The position numbers were made by a program, and so were the translations under genes. Positions 21,066 to 34,054 of a stretch of DNA of 64,000 nt are shown here, piece after piece. Origin of the DNA: Colwellia demingiae (lineage in GTDB: Bacteria > Pseudomonadota > Gammaproteobacteria > Enterobacterales > Alteromonadaceae); contig NZ_VOLT01000009.1 of assembly GCF_007954275.1 (NCBI RefSeq), positions 141,553-205,552 of the forward strand, written 5' to 3'. How positions within the stretch are numbered: position 1 is the stretch's first letter; the number at the start of each line of letters is the position of its first letter. Below the pieces are notes generated by a model. The model saw nothing but the letters and a program-made list of their open reading frames with translations, had not been told where the DNA came from and made no database searches.

Positions 21066-21645
21066 TATTAATATTGTCTAATGTCCAGTTACCAATACGA
21101 TATCTAATGAGTCGCAGGGTAGGGAAGCCTATGTTTGCTGTCATCCGTCTAACTTGTCTATTACGACCTTCTGTAATTGTAATTTCTAGCCAAGTCGTTG
21201 GGATACTGGCACGCTCTCTTATAGGAGGATTACGTGGCCAAACGTTAGGTTCAAGCATAATGGCAACTTTAGCCGGTTTAGTCATACCGTCCTTTAATTC
21301 GACTCCTTGACGTAATTTTGTTAAATCTTGTTCTGAAGGCGTCCCTTCAATTTGCACCCAATAAGTTTTTTCGGTCTTCTTAACTGGATTGGCAATCTGA
21401 TGTTGTAATTTCCCATCATTGGTGAGTAACAATAAGCCTTCACTATCTCTATCTAGTCTTCCCGCGGCATATATACCTGGTATTGTAATAAAATCTTTTA
21501 ATGTACGGCGGTTGTTCTCATCGGTAAATTGACAAAGAACGTCAAACGGTTTGTTAAAAAGCACTACTATCTGCTTTTCATCAAGTGGTCGTACCTTTCT
21601 TTGCTTTTTAGCGGTATGTCTTGTATAGCCGTTGCTCTGATTCAT
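21040..21645 (-). CDS. rluE: 23S rRNA pseudouridine2457 synthase
   Basis: 201 residues of the RsuA/RluE class. The catalytic Asp sits in [17 protein letters not shown], followed by KTYWVQIEG and the C-terminal [23 protein letters not shown]. Like E. coli RluE it lacks an N-terminal S4 domain; residues 1-25 form a basic tail. It pairs with nudJ (overlapping by 26 bases) and is divergent from icd, as in E. coli. Confidence 0.92.
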   Translation of the reverse strand: MNQSNGYTRHTAKKQRKVRPLDEKQIVVLFNKPFDVLCQFTDENNRRTLKDFITIPGIYAAGRLDRDSEGLLLLTNDGKLQHQIANPVKKTEKTYWVQIEGTPSEQDLTKLRQGVELKDGMTKPAKVAIMLEPNVWPRNPPIRERASIPTTWLEITITEGRNRQVRRMTANIGFPTLRLIRYRIGNWTLDNINNGEYKVEQ

Positions 21646-21767
21646 TTGTAGACTAATTTTCCTTTAAAATATGTGATGCCTTTCTGCTTGGCTATATTAA
21701 TACGCTTTGAATTACTATACTATGTGCGCGCAAAAAATAAATTTTAGCTTGGGTGAATATGCATTAA

Positions 21768-24059
<2,292 letters not shown>

Positions 24060-24095
24060 GTCAATTTTTTGATTTAAAATAAATATGTAGTTAAG

Positions 24096-24154
24096 GTGCT
24101 AGTAAATAGCACTATATTAATCAAAAGCTAAGAAATAATGCTTAGTTTTTGATT
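24096..24154 (+). terminator. Hairpins between the two icd genes
   Basis: A short hairpin GTGCTA (24096-24101) / TAGCAC (24107-24112) is followed by a 14-bp stem (24119-24132 / 24141-24154) containing GCTAAG / CTTAGT with an internal T-run. The second resembles a terminator, which would separate the two icd transcripts. Confidence 0.5.
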
Positions 24155-24300
24155 ATCTTTATTATTATATTTAAGTCTAATTTATGTTTATTCATTTTAA
24201 TGATAGTAGTTATCACTAAATAGTGATTAGTGACTTATCCTTTTTTGAATTATTTTAGTAAAATAACCTTTTTATACTTGTTTAATGTGGAGCTCGCCCT

Positions 24301-25551
24301 ATGACTAATCAAATCATCATCCCCACTACCGGAGATAAAATTACCTTTGTTGATGGTAAATTATCAGTACCAAATAATCCGATAATCCCTTTTATTGAAG
24401 GTGATGGCATTGGTGTTGATGTAACACCCCCAATGCTAAAAGTTGTGAATGCAGCAGTTGCTAAAGCATATGCCGGCGAAAGAGAAATTGCGTGGATGGA
24501 AGTCTATGCGGGCGAAAAAGCAACTAAAATGTATGATAGTGAAACGTGGCTACCTGAAGAAACACTGGCCATATTACAAGAATATAAAGTTTCCATTAAA
24601 GGACCTCTAACTACACCAGTAGGTGGTGGTATGAGTTCTTTAAATGTAGCAATAAGACAAATGCTTGATCTTTACGTGTGTCAACGTCCTGTACAATGGT
24701 TTACTGGTGTTCCAAGCCCAGTTAAAAGACCTTCTGAAGTTGATATGGTTATCTTTCGAGAAAATACCGAAGATATTTATGCTGGCATAGAGTTTCAAGC
24801 CGGTAGTGACAAAGCGAAAGCTATGATTGAATTTCTAACGGAAGAAATGGGTGCTAATAATATCCGTTTTACTGATAATTGTGGTATTGGTATAAAACCT
24901 GTATCAAAAGAAGGAAGCCAACGTTTAGTCAGACAAGCGATTCAGTACGCAATTGATAATGATAAAGACTCGGTAACTCTGGTTCATAAAGGTAATATTA
25001 TGAAATTCACAGAGGGCGCTTTTAAAGATTGGGGTTATGAACTTGCTCGTGATGAATTTGGTGCTAGTTTGATTCATGGTGGGCCTTGGAGCACGCTTAC
25101 AAACCCTAACACAGGTAAAGAGATTATCATCAAGGATGTTATTGCTGATTCTATGTTACAGCAAGTTTTATTACGTCCTGCTGAATATAGTGTTATCGCT
25201 ACGTTAAACTTAAATGGTGATTATTTATCTGATGCGCTTGCTGCTCAAGTTGGTGGTATAGGTATTGCACCAGGAGCAAATTTAGGCGATGAAGTTGCTG
25301 TATTTGAAGCAACCCACGGAACAGCTCCTAAATATGCTGGTAAAAATAAAGTAAACCCTGGTTCTGTTATTCTTTCTGCAGAAATGATGTTAAGACATAT
25401 GGGCTGGTTAGAAGCGGCTGATTTATTGCTTAAAGGAATGTCAGGAGCAATCAAAGCGAAAACAGTAACATATGATTTTGAACGCCTTATGGATGATGCG
25501 ACATTAGTCTCTTGTTCAGCGTTTGGTGATTGTATTATTGATCATATGTAA
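24301..25551 (+). CDS. icd: Isocitrate dehydrogenase, dimeric NADP type
   Basis: 416 residues, co-linear with E. coli Icd. The substrate loop [13 protein letters not shown] carries the Ser that IDH kinase phosphorylates in E. coli, followed by [16 protein letters not shown], and the NADP-binding segment [24 protein letters not shown] lies upstream rather than a strong ribosome-binding site (GTGGAG at about 24287-24292 is usable). Carrying this enzyme beside the unrelated monomeric isozyme is unusual and suggests division of labour by temperature or growth state. Confidence 0.97.
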   Translation: MTNQIIIPTTGDKITFVDGKLSVPNNPIIPFIEGDGIGVDVTPPMLKVVNAAVAKAYAGEREIAWMEVYAGEKATKMYDSETWLPEETLAILQEYKVSIKGPLTTPVGGGMSSLNVAIRQMLDLYVCQRPVQWFTGVPSPVKRPSEVDMVIFRENTEDIYAGIEFQAGSDKAKAMIEFLTEEMGANNIRFTDNCGIGIKPVSKEGSQRLVRQAIQYAIDNDKDSVTLVHKGNIMKFTEGAFKDWGYELARDEFGASLIHGGPWSTLTNPNTGKEIIIKDVIADSMLQQVLLRPAEYSVIATLNLNGDYLSDALAAQVGGIGIAPGANLGDEVAVFEATHGTAPKYAGKNKVNPGSVILSAEMMLRHMGWLEAADLLLKGMSGAIKAKTVTYDFERLMDDATLVSCSAFGDCIIDHM

Positions 25552-25586
25552 ATATTGATCATATACACTAACGAAAATTATCTAAT

Positions 25587-25616
25587 AAAAAACACAGCTA
25601 AATAGCTGTGTTTTTT
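25587..25616. terminator. Bidirectional terminator between icd and cspD
   Basis: A stem CACAGCT (25593-25599) / AGCTGTG (25604-25610) extended by A-run and T-run on both sides, between convergent genes. Confidence 0.88.
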
Positions 25617-25644
25617 TTTATCATATTAGCGTAACATTTTATAT

Positions 25645-25863
25645 TTATTCTAGTTCGCCATCAGCTAATTTGATACTTGCTGCGTGATGACCTTTAGGGC
25701 CATCATTTAGTTCGTAATCGACATCCTGTCCTGCTTTTAATGTTCGATATCCATCCATTTCAATAGTTGAATAGTGTGCGAAAATATCTTCTCCGCCGCT
25801 ATCTGGGCGAATAAAGCCAAAACCTTTCGCATTATTAAACCATTTAACTGTACCGTGTGCCAT
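25645..25863 (-). CDS. cspD: Cold-shock-like protein CspD
   Basis: 72 residues: a single cold-shock domain with RNP1 GFGFIRP and RNP2-like DIFAHYS; the C terminus HHAASIKLADGELE is slightly longer than CspA-type proteins, as in CspD. It is divergent from clpS, the arrangement found in many gammaproteobacteria. E. coli CspD blocks replication in stationary phase and is degraded by Lon; whether this one does so is unknown. Confidence 0.93.
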   Translation of the reverse strand: MAHGTVKWFNNAKGFGFIRPDSGGEDIFAHYSTIEMDGYRTLKAGQDVDYELNDGPKGHHAASIKLADGELE

Positions 25864-26117
25864 ACTTCAACTTCCTTCTATATCCTTTAGTATTCAATTA
25901 TGTTTTACTTATATTTACGTACCATGCTTTAAAAAGAGTAGGTAAATAATAAGTAGGTGCATAGACAACAGATTAAGCGACTAAAAATTAGCCACCTATA
26001 GAATCGTAGATAAATTATAAAATTTGTCAAGTTTAAAAGCTGTTTTTTTTTATTGTTTTCAGCTTAATTGCACGAAAAGTTACAGCAAAAGTAAAAAGTA
26101 GAGACTAAGATAAATAT

Positions 26118-26438
26118 ATGAGCAACTGGAAAGAGTTATTTGACACCGAAGGCATTGTAGAAGAGTCAGTTAAAGAGCAAATAGAAGAGCCAGCTAGATA
26201 CTATGTTTTTTTACTTAATGATGACTACACCCCAATGGATTTTGTTGTAGACGTATTGTGTAACTTTTTTAATAAAAGTGAAGAGCAGGCAACAGATATA
26301 ATGTTAACCATTCATTATAAAGGAAAAGCCCTTTGTGGCACATATACTGCTGAAATAGCAGAAACAAAAGTAGAACAGGTTGTCCGGTACGCTTTTGAAA
26401 ATCAGCACCCTCTTAAGTGTGTGATGAAAAAAGCCTAA
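26118..26438 (+). CDS. clpS: ClpAP adaptor protein ClpS
   Basis: 106 residues. The conserved fold begins at [20 protein letters not shown], where the NDD-TPM residues bind N-degrons, followed by [21 protein letters not shown]. ClpS hands N-end-rule substrates to ClpAP. It precedes clpA by 20 bases with GGAG before the clpA ATG, so the two are one operon. The divergent cspD promoter lies in the 254-base spacer, which has no other gene. Confidence 0.95.
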   Translation: MSNWKELFDTEGIVEESVKEQIEEPARYYVFLLNDDYTPMDFVVDVLCNFFNKSEEQATDIMLTIHYKGKALCGTYTAEIAETKVEQVVRYAFENQHPLKCVMKKA

Positions 26439-26458
26439 AGTTATAAATTGGAGTAGCT

Positions 26459-28717
26459 ATGCTAAACAAAGACTTAGAAGTATCACTTAATTTAGCCTTT
26501 CGCCAAGCTAAAGAATCTCGCCATGAATTTATGACTGTTGAACATTTATTGTTGGCCCTATTAGATAATCCCTCAGCGATCGAGGCACTTGGTGCTTGTG
26601 GAGCGGATTTAACAAAACTTCGTAAAAGTTTATTAGACTTTATCAGCGAAACTACACCTACGATTCCGGTAAGTGAAAATGAGCGTGAAACTCAACCTAC
26701 GTTAGGTTTTCAACGGGTATTACAACGCGCTGTATTTCATGTGCAATCATCAGGTAAAAATGAAGTCAGCGGCTCAAATGTCTTAGTGGCAATTTTTAGC
26801 GAACAAGAATCACAAGCAGCTTATATCTTGAAAAAATCTGATATTAGTCGTTTAGATATTGTTAATTATATCTCTCACGGTATTGCAAAAATTGATGATG
26901 AACATTCTCCACATACTTTGGACGGCGAACAGCAAAGCGAAGAAGAACCACGTACCATCGAGAACTTTTCGGTAAACCTTAACGAAGAAGCTATAAAAGG
27001 TAATATTGACCCTTTAATTGGTCGTGACGATGAACTTGAACGTACTTTACAGGTGTTGAGTAGACGTAGAAAAAACAATCCGCTTTTTGTTGGTGAGGCA
27101 GGCGTAGGTAAAACCGCTATTGCTGAAGGCTTAGCTAACTTAATTGTTAATAAACAAGTGCCTGAGTTTTTAGCTGATGCGACCATCTATTCTCTAGATA
27201 TGGGAGCGTTACTCGCAGGAACTAAATATAGAGGCGATTTTGAAAAACGCTTTAAATCCTTATTAAAAGAGCTTGAAGCAGATAAGAATGCCGTACTATT
27301 TATTGATGAAATTCATACTATTATAGGGGCTGGTGCGGCGTCTGGCGGTATGATGGATGCTTCCAACCTACTAAAACCGTTATTGTCAGCTGGGAAAATT
27401 CGTTGTTTAGGCTCTACGACATACCAAGAGTATCAAAGTGTTTTTGAAAAAGATCGAGCCCTAGCCCGTCGTTTTCAAAAAATTGACATCGCTGAGCCTA
27501 GTGTTGCTGACACCACTAAAATACTGCAAGGTTTAAAAGAGAAATATGAAAGCCATCATGGCATTCGTTATACTAATAAAGCCTTACAAGCAGCAGCTCA
27601 GCTGTCAGCTAAATATATTAATGAAAGGTTTCTTCCTGATAAAGCTATTGATGTCATTGATGAAGCGGGTGCCAAGCAACAACTTGTTGCACCTAATAAG
27701 CGTAAGAAAGTTATTAATAATACCGATATTGAAAGCATTGTTGCAAAAATGGCTAGGATTCCTGAAAAATCAGTATCACTTACTGAAAAGGATGGACTTA
27801 AAAATCTAGACCGAAACTTGAAACTTGTTGTCTTTGGTCAAGATAAAGCTGTTGATGAGCTTTCGTCCGTTATTCGATTATCTCGAGCAGGGCTAGGTAG
27901 TGAAGAAAAACCGGTAGGTTCTTTCTTATTTGCAGGCCCTACAGGTGTTGGTAAAACAGAAATAACGCAACAGTTAGCTAAAATATTAGGCATAGAGTTA
28001 TTACGTTTTGATATGTCAGAATATATGGAGAAACATGCTGTTAGTCGTCTTATTGGCGCTCCTCCTGGTTATGTAGGTTATGAGCAGGGTGGTTTACTAA
28101 CGGATGCAGTTATAAAACATCCTCATGCGGTAGTTTTATTGGATGAAATAGAAAAAGCTCATGAAGATGTTTATAACATTCTATTGCAAGTGATGGATCA
28201 CGGTACATTAACGGATAATAATGGTCGAAAAGCCGATTTTAGAAATATTATCCTAGTGTTAACAACTAATGCAGGGGTACAAGAAACGGTACGTCAATCT
28301 ATCGGCTTTAAACAGCAAGACCATAGCCTAGATGCATTGAGTGAGATAAATAAAGTCTTTTCACCTGAGTTTAGAAACCGCTTAGATAATATTGTTTGGT
28401 TTAATCATTTGGACAATATTGTTATTCATCAAGTAGTCGATAAATTTATTGTCGAGTTACAGGCTCAGCTTGATGATAAAGGTGTATCACTTGAATTAAC
28501 TAAGCAAGCTAAAGATTGGTTAGCTGAAAATGGTTATGATAAAGCCATGGGAGCAAGACCAATGTCTCGCTTAATTCAAGAGCACTTGAAGAAAACACTA
28601 TCCAATGAGTTGCTTTTTGGTGAATTGACCCATGGTGGTACTGCCAAGGTTGATGTTAAGAAAGATAAATTGGTCTTTAATTTTGAAAACAAGCAAGAAT
28701 TGATTACCGCGAAATAA
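26459..28717 (+). CDS. clpA: ClpA, ATPase subunit of the ClpAP protease
   Basis: 752 residues: N domain (1-150), AAA+ module 1 with Walker A GEAGVGKTAIAEG near residue 213 and Walker B VLFIDEIHT, AAA+ module 2 with Walker A GPTGVGKTEITQQ near residue 495 and Walker B VVLLDEIEKA. No ClpB-type coiled-coil middle domain is present, and the ClpP-docking loop reads SIGFKQQ where E. coli has IGL. It unfolds substrates and feeds them to ClpP, which is encoded elsewhere. Confidence 0.97.
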   Translation: MLNKDLEVSLNLAFRQAKESRHEFMTVEHLLLALLDNPSAIEALGACGADLTKLRKSLLDFISETTPTIPVSENERETQPTLGFQRVLQRAVFHVQSSGKNEVSGSNVLVAIFSEQESQAAYILKKSDISRLDIVNYISHGIAKIDDEHSPHTLDGEQQSEEEPRTIENFSVNLNEEAIKGNIDPLIGRDDELERTLQVLSRRRKNNPLFVGEAGVGKTAIAEGLANLIVNKQVPEFLADATIYSLDMGALLAGTKYRGDFEKRFKSLLKELEADKNAVLFIDEIHTIIGAGAASGGMMDASNLLKPLLSAGKIRCLGSTTYQEYQSVFEKDRALARRFQKIDIAEPSVADTTKILQGLKEKYESHHGIRYTNKALQAAAQLSAKYINERFLPDKAIDVIDEAGAKQQLVAPNKRKKVINNTDIESIVAKMARIPEKSVSLTEKDGLKNLDRNLKLVVFGQDKAVDELSSVIRLSRAGLGSEEKPVGSFLFAGPTGVGKTEITQQLAKILGIELLRFDMSEYMEKHAVSRLIGAPPGYVGYEQGGLLTDAVIKHPHAVVLLDEIEKAHEDVYNILLQVMDHGTLTDNNGRKADFRNIILVLTTNAGVQETVRQSIGFKQQDHSLDALSEINKVFSPEFRNRLDNIVWFNHLDNIVIHQVVDKFIVELQAQLDDKGVSLELTKQAKDWLAENGYDKAMGARPMSRLIQEHLKKTLSNELLFGELTHGGTAKVDVKKDKLVFNFENKQELITAK

Positions 28718-28737
28718 TAATTCACAGGTAACCTATT

Positions 28738-28767
28738 AAAAACCTAACGAGTTCGTTAGGTTTTTTT
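28738..28767 (+). terminator. Terminator of clpSA
   Basis: A stem AACCTAACGA (28741-28750) / TCGTTAGGTT (28753-28762) followed by a T-run. Confidence 0.88.
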
Positions 28768-29023
28768 ATGCCTGCTATTTAATCTTTTATTAAAGGGTGT
28801 AGTGGTTGTTGGTTGATGTGAATTTAAATATTTGTCTTATTAAGGGCGAAAAAACTTGATACAGAATGTTTTGTTTAAAATTTAATTTGGCTTCTAGAAC
28901 TTTATATAAAATGGCTCAAGCCAGCGATTTATAAAGGCTTAAAGAGACTGTAGTCTATCGTTTTATCTACAATTATATTAGAGAGTTAGATGGTGGAATT
29001 ACGGAGGTAACTTTTCTATAGGC

Positions 29024-29050
29024 GAAAAAAAACCTGCATATAGCAGGTTT
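29024..29050 (-). terminator. Terminator of the tRNA-Asn operon
   Basis: A stem AAACCTGC (29030-29037) / GCAGGTTT (29043-29050); on the minus strand it is followed by a run of at least seven T residues (plus-strand A at 29024-29030). Confidence 0.82.
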
Positions 29051-29067
29051 CGTTTCACATTTTAATG

Positions 29068-29143
29068 TGGCTCCCCAAACTGGGCTCGAACCAGTGACAC
29101 ATGGATTAACAGTCCATCGCTCTACCAACTGAGCTATTGGGGA
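29068..29143 (-). tRNA. tRNA-Asn (anticodon GTT), copy 3 in transcription order
   Basis: Full cloverleaf on the minus strand: acceptor TCCCCAA / TTGGGGA, anticodon stem ATGGA / TCCAT with loop CTGTTAA (anticodon GTT), T loop TTCGAGC, discriminator G and encoded CCA. Identical to the two upstream copies. Confidence 0.96.
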
Positions 29144-29183
29144 ATAAACTTTTTTAACTTCTGTTTATTAATGAAGTTGAATG

Positions 29184-29259
29184 TGGCTCCCCAAACTGGG
29201 CTCGAACCAGTGACACATGGATTAACAGTCCATCGCTCTACCAACTGAGCTATTGGGGA
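29184..29259 (-). tRNA. tRNA-Asn (anticodon GTT), copy 2
   Basis: Sequence and fold identical to the copy at 29068-29143, with encoded CCA; the 40-base spacer is also repeated, which points to recent tandem duplication. Confidence 0.96.
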
Positions 29260-29299
29260 ATAAACTTTTTTAACTTCTGTTTATTAATGAAGTTGAATG

Positions 29300-29375
29300 T
29301 GGCTCCCCAAACTGGGCTCGAACCAGTGACACATGGATTAACAGTCCATCGCTCTACCAACTGAGCTATTGGGGA
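29300..29375 (-). tRNA. tRNA-Asn (anticodon GTT), copy 1
   Basis: Same 76-base gene as the next two copies; first in the transcribed order. The flank beyond 29375 diverges from the spacer, so the promoter should lie at about 29380-29440 on the minus strand. Confidence 0.96.
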
Positions 29376-30015
29376 ATCTCGCGTTAACCTCAGTGGCTAA
29401 CGGGGCAGAATAATAAAGACCTGTGGCCTATGTGTCAACACAAAAATAATAAATTATTGAAATAAATATTGTTTGCTGAAGATGTGTTCAGAATAGGTTC
29501 TTTTACACCACTATTAGACGGTTTTTTGTACTCATCGATATCTTGATAATATTTTAACCTGATAATAGTGCAAATACTTAGTTATCCACGATTCCTGTGG
29601 ATAACTATGTGGATTAAAGTGTAAGTTTACGTTGCTAATACGGTTTGATTGGCGTGTCTATAAGTCAATAGAAAATGACATTGTTTTTATATCGTTATAT
29701 TTCAAAAGGTTGAGCTGTTTTTATGTTTTATTTGATAATTAGGCTGATTTTTAACCACCCCATTTTTTTACTATATTACTTGTGTTTTGTTATTCCTTGA
29801 TATCTTAATTGTATAAGCTTGCAGTACCTTTTGTTATGACACTTCAATAAAGGAATATGTTACGTATTTATTTTTATGGCATTAGTTAAACGTAGTTTTT
29901 GATAAAGGGTGGTTATCGGATAAATCTACACTAGGTAAAAGTTAGTTAATCTTTTACAATGTACTACTACATATTATTTACCCTGACAGACCCAAAGAAT
30001 CACTGATAATAATAA
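29376..30015. other. 640-bp AT-rich spacer with DnaA-box-like cluster
   Basis: No gene is seen. At 29581-29616 there is GTTATCCAC (29581-29589), GTGGATAAC (29597-29605; TGTGGATAA at 29596-29604 is the reverse of a consensus DnaA box TTATCCACA) and TGTGGATTA (29608-29616, one mismatch). The first two form an inverted repeat with a 7-base gap. The rest is AT-rich. The region probably also holds the promoters for the tRNA-Asn operon and the MATE-uvrB pair; no LexA box was recognised. Confidence 0.5.
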
Positions 30016-31404
30016 ATGACCAAAACTAACACTGTTACACCTAATAAAAAACGAGTTAATCTACTCGAAGATCCTGTTGCTAGTACTTTAAAACGTATGA
30101 CCATTCCAATGATTTATGGCATGGTGCTTTTGATGACATTCAACTTAATAGATACATTTTTTGTTGGACTTCTCGGGACACAACCCCTCGCAGCTATTAG
30201 TTTCACATTCCCTGTTACCTTCACTGTACTTAGTTTAACTATTGGTTTGGGTATAGGAACCTCTGCAGTTATCGCTAAATATTTAGGTAAAAAAGATACA
30301 AAGTCTGCAAAAAATGCGGCAACAGCTGCATTGTATTTAGCGGCAATTATAGTCGCGTGTTTATCCACAGTGGGTTATTTTATTACAGATCCTTTATTTA
30401 CTTTGCTTGGTGCTCAGCCATCTTTATTGCCTTTAATTCATCAATATATGGATATTTGGTATATCGGAAGTGTTTGTTTAATTGGTCCTATGATCGGTAA
30501 TGCAGTTTTACGTGCATCAGGGGATACTAAAACACCCAGTATGATAATGGGCAGTGCCGGACTTATTAACGCCATACTTGACCCTATTTTTATTTTTGGT
30601 TTCGGGCCAATCCCAGCTATGGGAATACAAGGTGCGGCAATTGCCACCTTAATTTCGTGGGTTTTTGGTTTAGGTTTCGTATTGTATATTTTAACTAAAA
30701 AACACGACCTTATTCATACAACTATGTTGCCTATTAAAGAGCTGGTTATTGCCTGTAAAGATATCTTAAAAATAGGTTTACCTGCTGCAAGCGCAAATAT
30801 GTTAACACCCTTAGCGGCGGCTATTATGACTGCAATAGTTGCTACTTATGGTGAGGCAGCTGTAGCAGCCTTTGGTGTTGGTTCAAGACTTGAATCAATA
30901 GCTTGTTTGATAGTACTAGCCTTATCGATGACTTTACCCCCTTTTATTAGCCAAAATTTTGGAGCAGGTCAATTACATCGAGTAGAAACTGCTTACAAAG
31001 CTGCCATAAAGTTTATTCTAGTTTGGCAAATCGTAATTTATATTTTATTAGCTTTATGCGCACATTGGATCGCAAGTGTTTTTACCAAAGAGACTGAAGT
31101 TGCTGATTTAATTAAACTGTTTATTTGGATACTCCCACTAGGGTATGGTTTGCAAGGCATTATCATATTAACTAACTCTTCATTTAATGCTTTACATAAG
31201 CCAATGATTGCTTTGGGTTTAAGTATCATACGATTATTTGTTTGTTATTTACCATTAGCCTATTTAGGCAGTTTATTTTACGGGTTAGCAGGTTTATTTG
31301 CCGGTGCTTTACTTGGCAATGTGTTAATGGCCATGATTTCGTACCGACTATTTAGCAAAGAATTTATTCATAATGAGTCGGCTTCATCGGAGCAAGTGGT
31401 ATGA
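30016..31404 (+). CDS. MATE-family efflux transporter
   Basis: A 462-residue membrane protein with about twelve helices and MATE signatures in both halves, such as [15 protein letters not shown] near residue 35, [16 protein letters not shown] near 160, and [18 protein letters not shown] in the second half. It belongs to a different branch from the NorM-like gene at 4198. Substrate unknown. Its stop overlaps the uvrB start (ATGA), so the two are translationally coupled; there is no obvious functional link to excision repair. Confidence 0.88.
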   Translation: MTKTNTVTPNKKRVNLLEDPVASTLKRMTIPMIYGMVLLMTFNLIDTFFVGLLGTQPLAAISFTFPVTFTVLSLTIGLGIGTSAVIAKYLGKKDTKSAKNAATAALYLAAIIVACLSTVGYFITDPLFTLLGAQPSLLPLIHQYMDIWYIGSVCLIGPMIGNAVLRASGDTKTPSMIMGSAGLINAILDPIFIFGFGPIPAMGIQGAAIATLISWVFGLGFVLYILTKKHDLIHTTMLPIKELVIACKDILKIGLPAASANMLTPLAAAIMTAIVATYGEAAVAAFGVGSRLESIACLIVLALSMTLPPFISQNFGAGQLHRVETAYKAAIKFILVWQIVIYILLALCAHWIASVFTKETEVADLIKLFIWILPLGYGLQGIIILTNSSFNALHKPMIALGLSIIRLFVCYLPLAYLGSLFYGLAGLFAGALLGNVLMAMISYRLFSKEFIHNESASSEQVV

Positions 31405-33422
31405 GAAAGTTAACTATTTGCTCTGAATATACTCCTAGTGGTGACCAACCAACAGCGATAAAGCAACTGTTAGAAGGTATTGAGTCGGGTTTAGCCCATC
31501 AAACGCTTTTAGGTGTAACTGGCTCAGGTAAAACTTATACCATTGCAAACGTGATTGAAAAACTTAATCGACCTACTATTATGTTAGCACCCAACAAAAC
31601 GTTGGCGGCGCAATTGTATGGTGAGATGAAAGAGTTTTTCCCGAATAATGCAGTTGAGTACTTTGTTTCATATTATGATTATTATCAGCCTGAAGCTTAT
31701 GTGCCAACAACAGATACTTTTATAGAGAAAGACGCTTCGGTTAATGAACATATCGAGCAAATGCGGCTATCGGCTACTAAGGCACTGTTAGAGCGTCGAG
31801 ACGTGATTATAATTGCTTCAGTATCTGCTATTTATGGTTTGGGTGATCCTGACTCTTATTTAAAGATGATGTTACATATCAGTCGAGGTGACATTATAAA
31901 TCAGCGCGATATTTTACGTCGTCTCGCTGAACTACAATACACTCGAAATGATGTTGCTTTTGCGCGTGCTACTTATAGAGTTCGTGGTGACGTTATTGAT
32001 ATTTTTCCTGCTGAATCTGATCGCCTAGCTTTACGTGTTGAACTATTTGATGAAGAAATTGAACGGATAAGTCAATTTGATCCACTCACAGGACAAGTTG
32101 AAAGAACGCTGGATCGGGTTACGGTATACCCAAAAACACACTACGCTACGCCTAAAGAAAAAATCTTAGCGGCAGTAGATAAAATTAAAATTGAGCTGAA
32201 GCATAGGTCACAACAGCTCAAGGATAATAATAAGTTAGTCGAGGAACAACGTCTTACCCAACGTACTCAATTTGATATTGAAATGATGACTGAGCTTGGT
32301 TATTGCTCTGGTATAGAGAACTACTCTCGCTATTTATCAGGGAGAGAAGAGGGCGGTGCACCACCAACATTATTCGATTATTTACCTAATGATGGTTTAC
32401 TCATTATTGATGAATCACATGTTACTGTCCCACAAATTGGCGCCATGTATAAAGGGGATAGATCGCGTAAAGAAAACCTGGTGGAATATGGCTTTAGATT
32501 ACCGTCTGCGTTAGATAATAGGCCAATGAAGTTTGAAGAATTTGAAGCTATATCACCACAAACAATTTATGTCTCGGCTACACCAAGCAAATTTGAATTA
32601 GAGAAATGTGGTAGCGATATTGCGGAACAAGTAGTTAGGCCTACAGGCTTACTTGACCCAGAAATCGAAGTTAGACCGGTTGAAACACAAGTTGATGATT
32701 TATTATCAGAAATAAATAAGCGACTACCACTAGACGAAAGGGTCTTAGCCACTACATTAACCAAACGTATGGCCGAAGATTTAACGGATTATTTGTATGA
32801 GCATGGTATTAAAGCACGCTATTTGCATTCAGATGTTGATACGGTTGAACGGGTAGAGATTATAAGAGACTTTAGACTAGGTAAATTTGATGTTTTAGTG
32901 GGGATTAACTTACTTCGAGAAGGCTTAGATATGCCAGAAGTCTCTTTAGTGGCAATTTTAGATGCGGATAAAGAGGGCTTTTTACGTTCTGATCGTTCCC
33001 TGATTCAAACTATCGGGCGAGCTGCGCGTAATCTCAATGGTCGCGCAATACTGTATGGAGATAGAATCACGGGCTCTATGCGACGTGCTATTGATGAAAC
33101 AGAACGACGTAGAGTGAAGCAACACCAATACAATTTAGACAACAATATCACTCCCCAAGGCGTTGTTAGAAGAATTACCGATGTTATGGGCGTTGGTAGT
33201 TATAGTGATGCTAAGTCACTCGATAAAGTTGCAGAGGCTAATACAAACTATCATATTAACCAGCAAGCTGAAGAACCTCTACTAACCACGTCACAAATTG
33301 ACACTAAAATAGTTGAGCTTGAAAAGCTAATGCAGGGGCATGCGCAGAATTTAGAATTTGAACAAGCTGCTGCTATGCGCGATAAAATCGCAAAGTTACG
33401 AATACAGCAACTATCTACTTAA
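31401..33422 (+). CDS. uvrB: UvrABC system protein B
   Basis: 673 residues, the normal UvrB size. Walker [11 protein letters not shown] is near residue 40, the beta-hairpin region [12 protein letters not shown] near 92, then domain motifs [34 protein letters not shown] and QTIGRAARN, and the C-terminal UVR motif ([19 protein letters not shown]) that contacts UvrC. UvrB verifies DNA damage after UvrA loading. It starts within the MATE stop codon, leaving uvrB dependent on the MATE promoter or one inside that gene. Confidence 0.98.
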   Translation: MRKLTICSEYTPSGDQPTAIKQLLEGIESGLAHQTLLGVTGSGKTYTIANVIEKLNRPTIMLAPNKTLAAQLYGEMKEFFPNNAVEYFVSYYDYYQPEAYVPTTDTFIEKDASVNEHIEQMRLSATKALLERRDVIIIASVSAIYGLGDPDSYLKMMLHISRGDIINQRDILRRLAELQYTRNDVAFARATYRVRGDVIDIFPAESDRLALRVELFDEEIERISQFDPLTGQVERTLDRVTVYPKTHYATPKEKILAAVDKIKIELKHRSQQLKDNNKLVEEQRLTQRTQFDIEMMTELGYCSGIENYSRYLSGREEGGAPPTLFDYLPNDGLLIIDESHVTVPQIGAMYKGDRSRKENLVEYGFRLPSALDNRPMKFEEFEAISPQTIYVSATPSKFELEKCGSDIAEQVVRPTGLLDPEIEVRPVETQVDDLLSEINKRLPLDERVLATTLTKRMAEDLTDYLYEHGIKARYLHSDVDTVERVEIIRDFRLGKFDVLVGINLLREGLDMPEVSLVAILDADKEGFLRSDRSLIQTIGRAARNLNGRAILYGDRITGSMRRAIDETERRRVKQHQYNLDNNITPQGVVRRITDVMGVGSYSDAKSLDKVAEANTNYHINQQAEEPLLTTSQIDTKIVELEKLMQGHAQNLEFEQAAAMRDKIAKLRIQQLST

Positions 33423-33434
33423 ACAGAGCTCAAA

Positions 33435-33647
33435 TTATTTCAGCTCTTGTACTGAGTAATGACCGAGAATATTAGCAATCGCATCACTACTACAGTGCGG
33501 AAGGTGGCTTATCTCTTCTATTATTCGGTCTTGAATATCGACAGGAAACAATAATAGCCGTTCCATATAAAGGTGGGCCTGAGTTTCATTATTTGAGTCA
33601 ATCATCTGCTTTAAAAGTCGTGCTTGATACTTCCAAGTTGCACTCAT
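33435..33647 (-). CDS. Small conserved hypothetical protein
   Basis: 70 residues, mostly helical: WKYQARLLKQMIDSNNETQAHLYMERLL then FPVDIQDRIIEEISHL. No Cys pair, signal peptide or membrane segment. I do not recognise the family. It is convergent with uvrB (12 bases apart). TATCTT lies before the ATG rather than a good ribosome-binding site, so expression is uncertain, but the amino-acid composition is that of a real soluble protein. Confidence 0.5.
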   Translation of the reverse strand: MSATWKYQARLLKQMIDSNNETQAHLYMERLLLFPVDIQDRIIEEISHLPHCSSDAIANILGHYSVQELK

Positions 33648-33823
33648 AAGATATCCTCAATTAATCATTGAACACCTTTTAAGTCTAGAGCTAAAGCGTG
33701 CTAACGGTTATAAAATTTTTGTCTTAAAAGAGAATAATGGGAAGATAATAATCTATAGTTATATATGCTATTAAAAACATTATGTTAAATGATTAAAAAA
33801 ATAGAACAAAAGGGCAACTTGCA

Positions 33824-34007
33824 TTATTTGCTGCAGTAGAGGCACTTCTCGTGATGATTTCCTTGTGATAAATATCTTATGCTGCGTTGAAAGTCCTCTT
33901 GAGAAATTTCTAATTTATCAGCTAAATTCGATTAAATATTGCTGATAGTAGTATGACTCTGATTCAAAGATAGCTGCAATATGTGCATCTAACTTTGATT
34001 CAGACAT
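33824..34007 (-). pseudogene. Frameshifted small CXXC-ending protein
   Basis: On the minus strand an ATG at 34007 begins MSESKLDAHIAAIFESESYY and runs to LIEFS, then stops (TGA TAA near 33921). One base further on, a new frame reads ADKLEISQEDFQRSIRYLSQ and continues to NHHEKCLYCSK before a TAA at 33824-33826. Both halves look like real protein, and joined they would be about 60 residues ending in a C-x-x-C pair. One base gained (or two lost) would explain it. It could be a decaying gene, a recoding site or a sequence error. It lies just downstream of queC, same strand. Confidence 0.45.
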
Positions 34008-34054
34008 AGTTTCACTTTTGTAAATCACTCTACCTGAAATTACTTCAGCGTTCT

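Larger units (their letters stand above)
29068..29375. repeat. Tandem repeat of a 116-bp tRNA-Asn unit
   Basis: The three tRNA-Asn genes start at 29068, 29184 and 29300, an exact 116-base period. The two spacers (29144-29183 and 29260-29299) look identical, so units were copied as blocks. Confidence 0.92.

Noticed and set aside
29068..29375. Regular direct repeats that could suggest a CRISPR array
   Set aside because: The repeat unit is a complete tRNA-Asn gene plus identical spacer; spacers are not unique and no cas gene is present.
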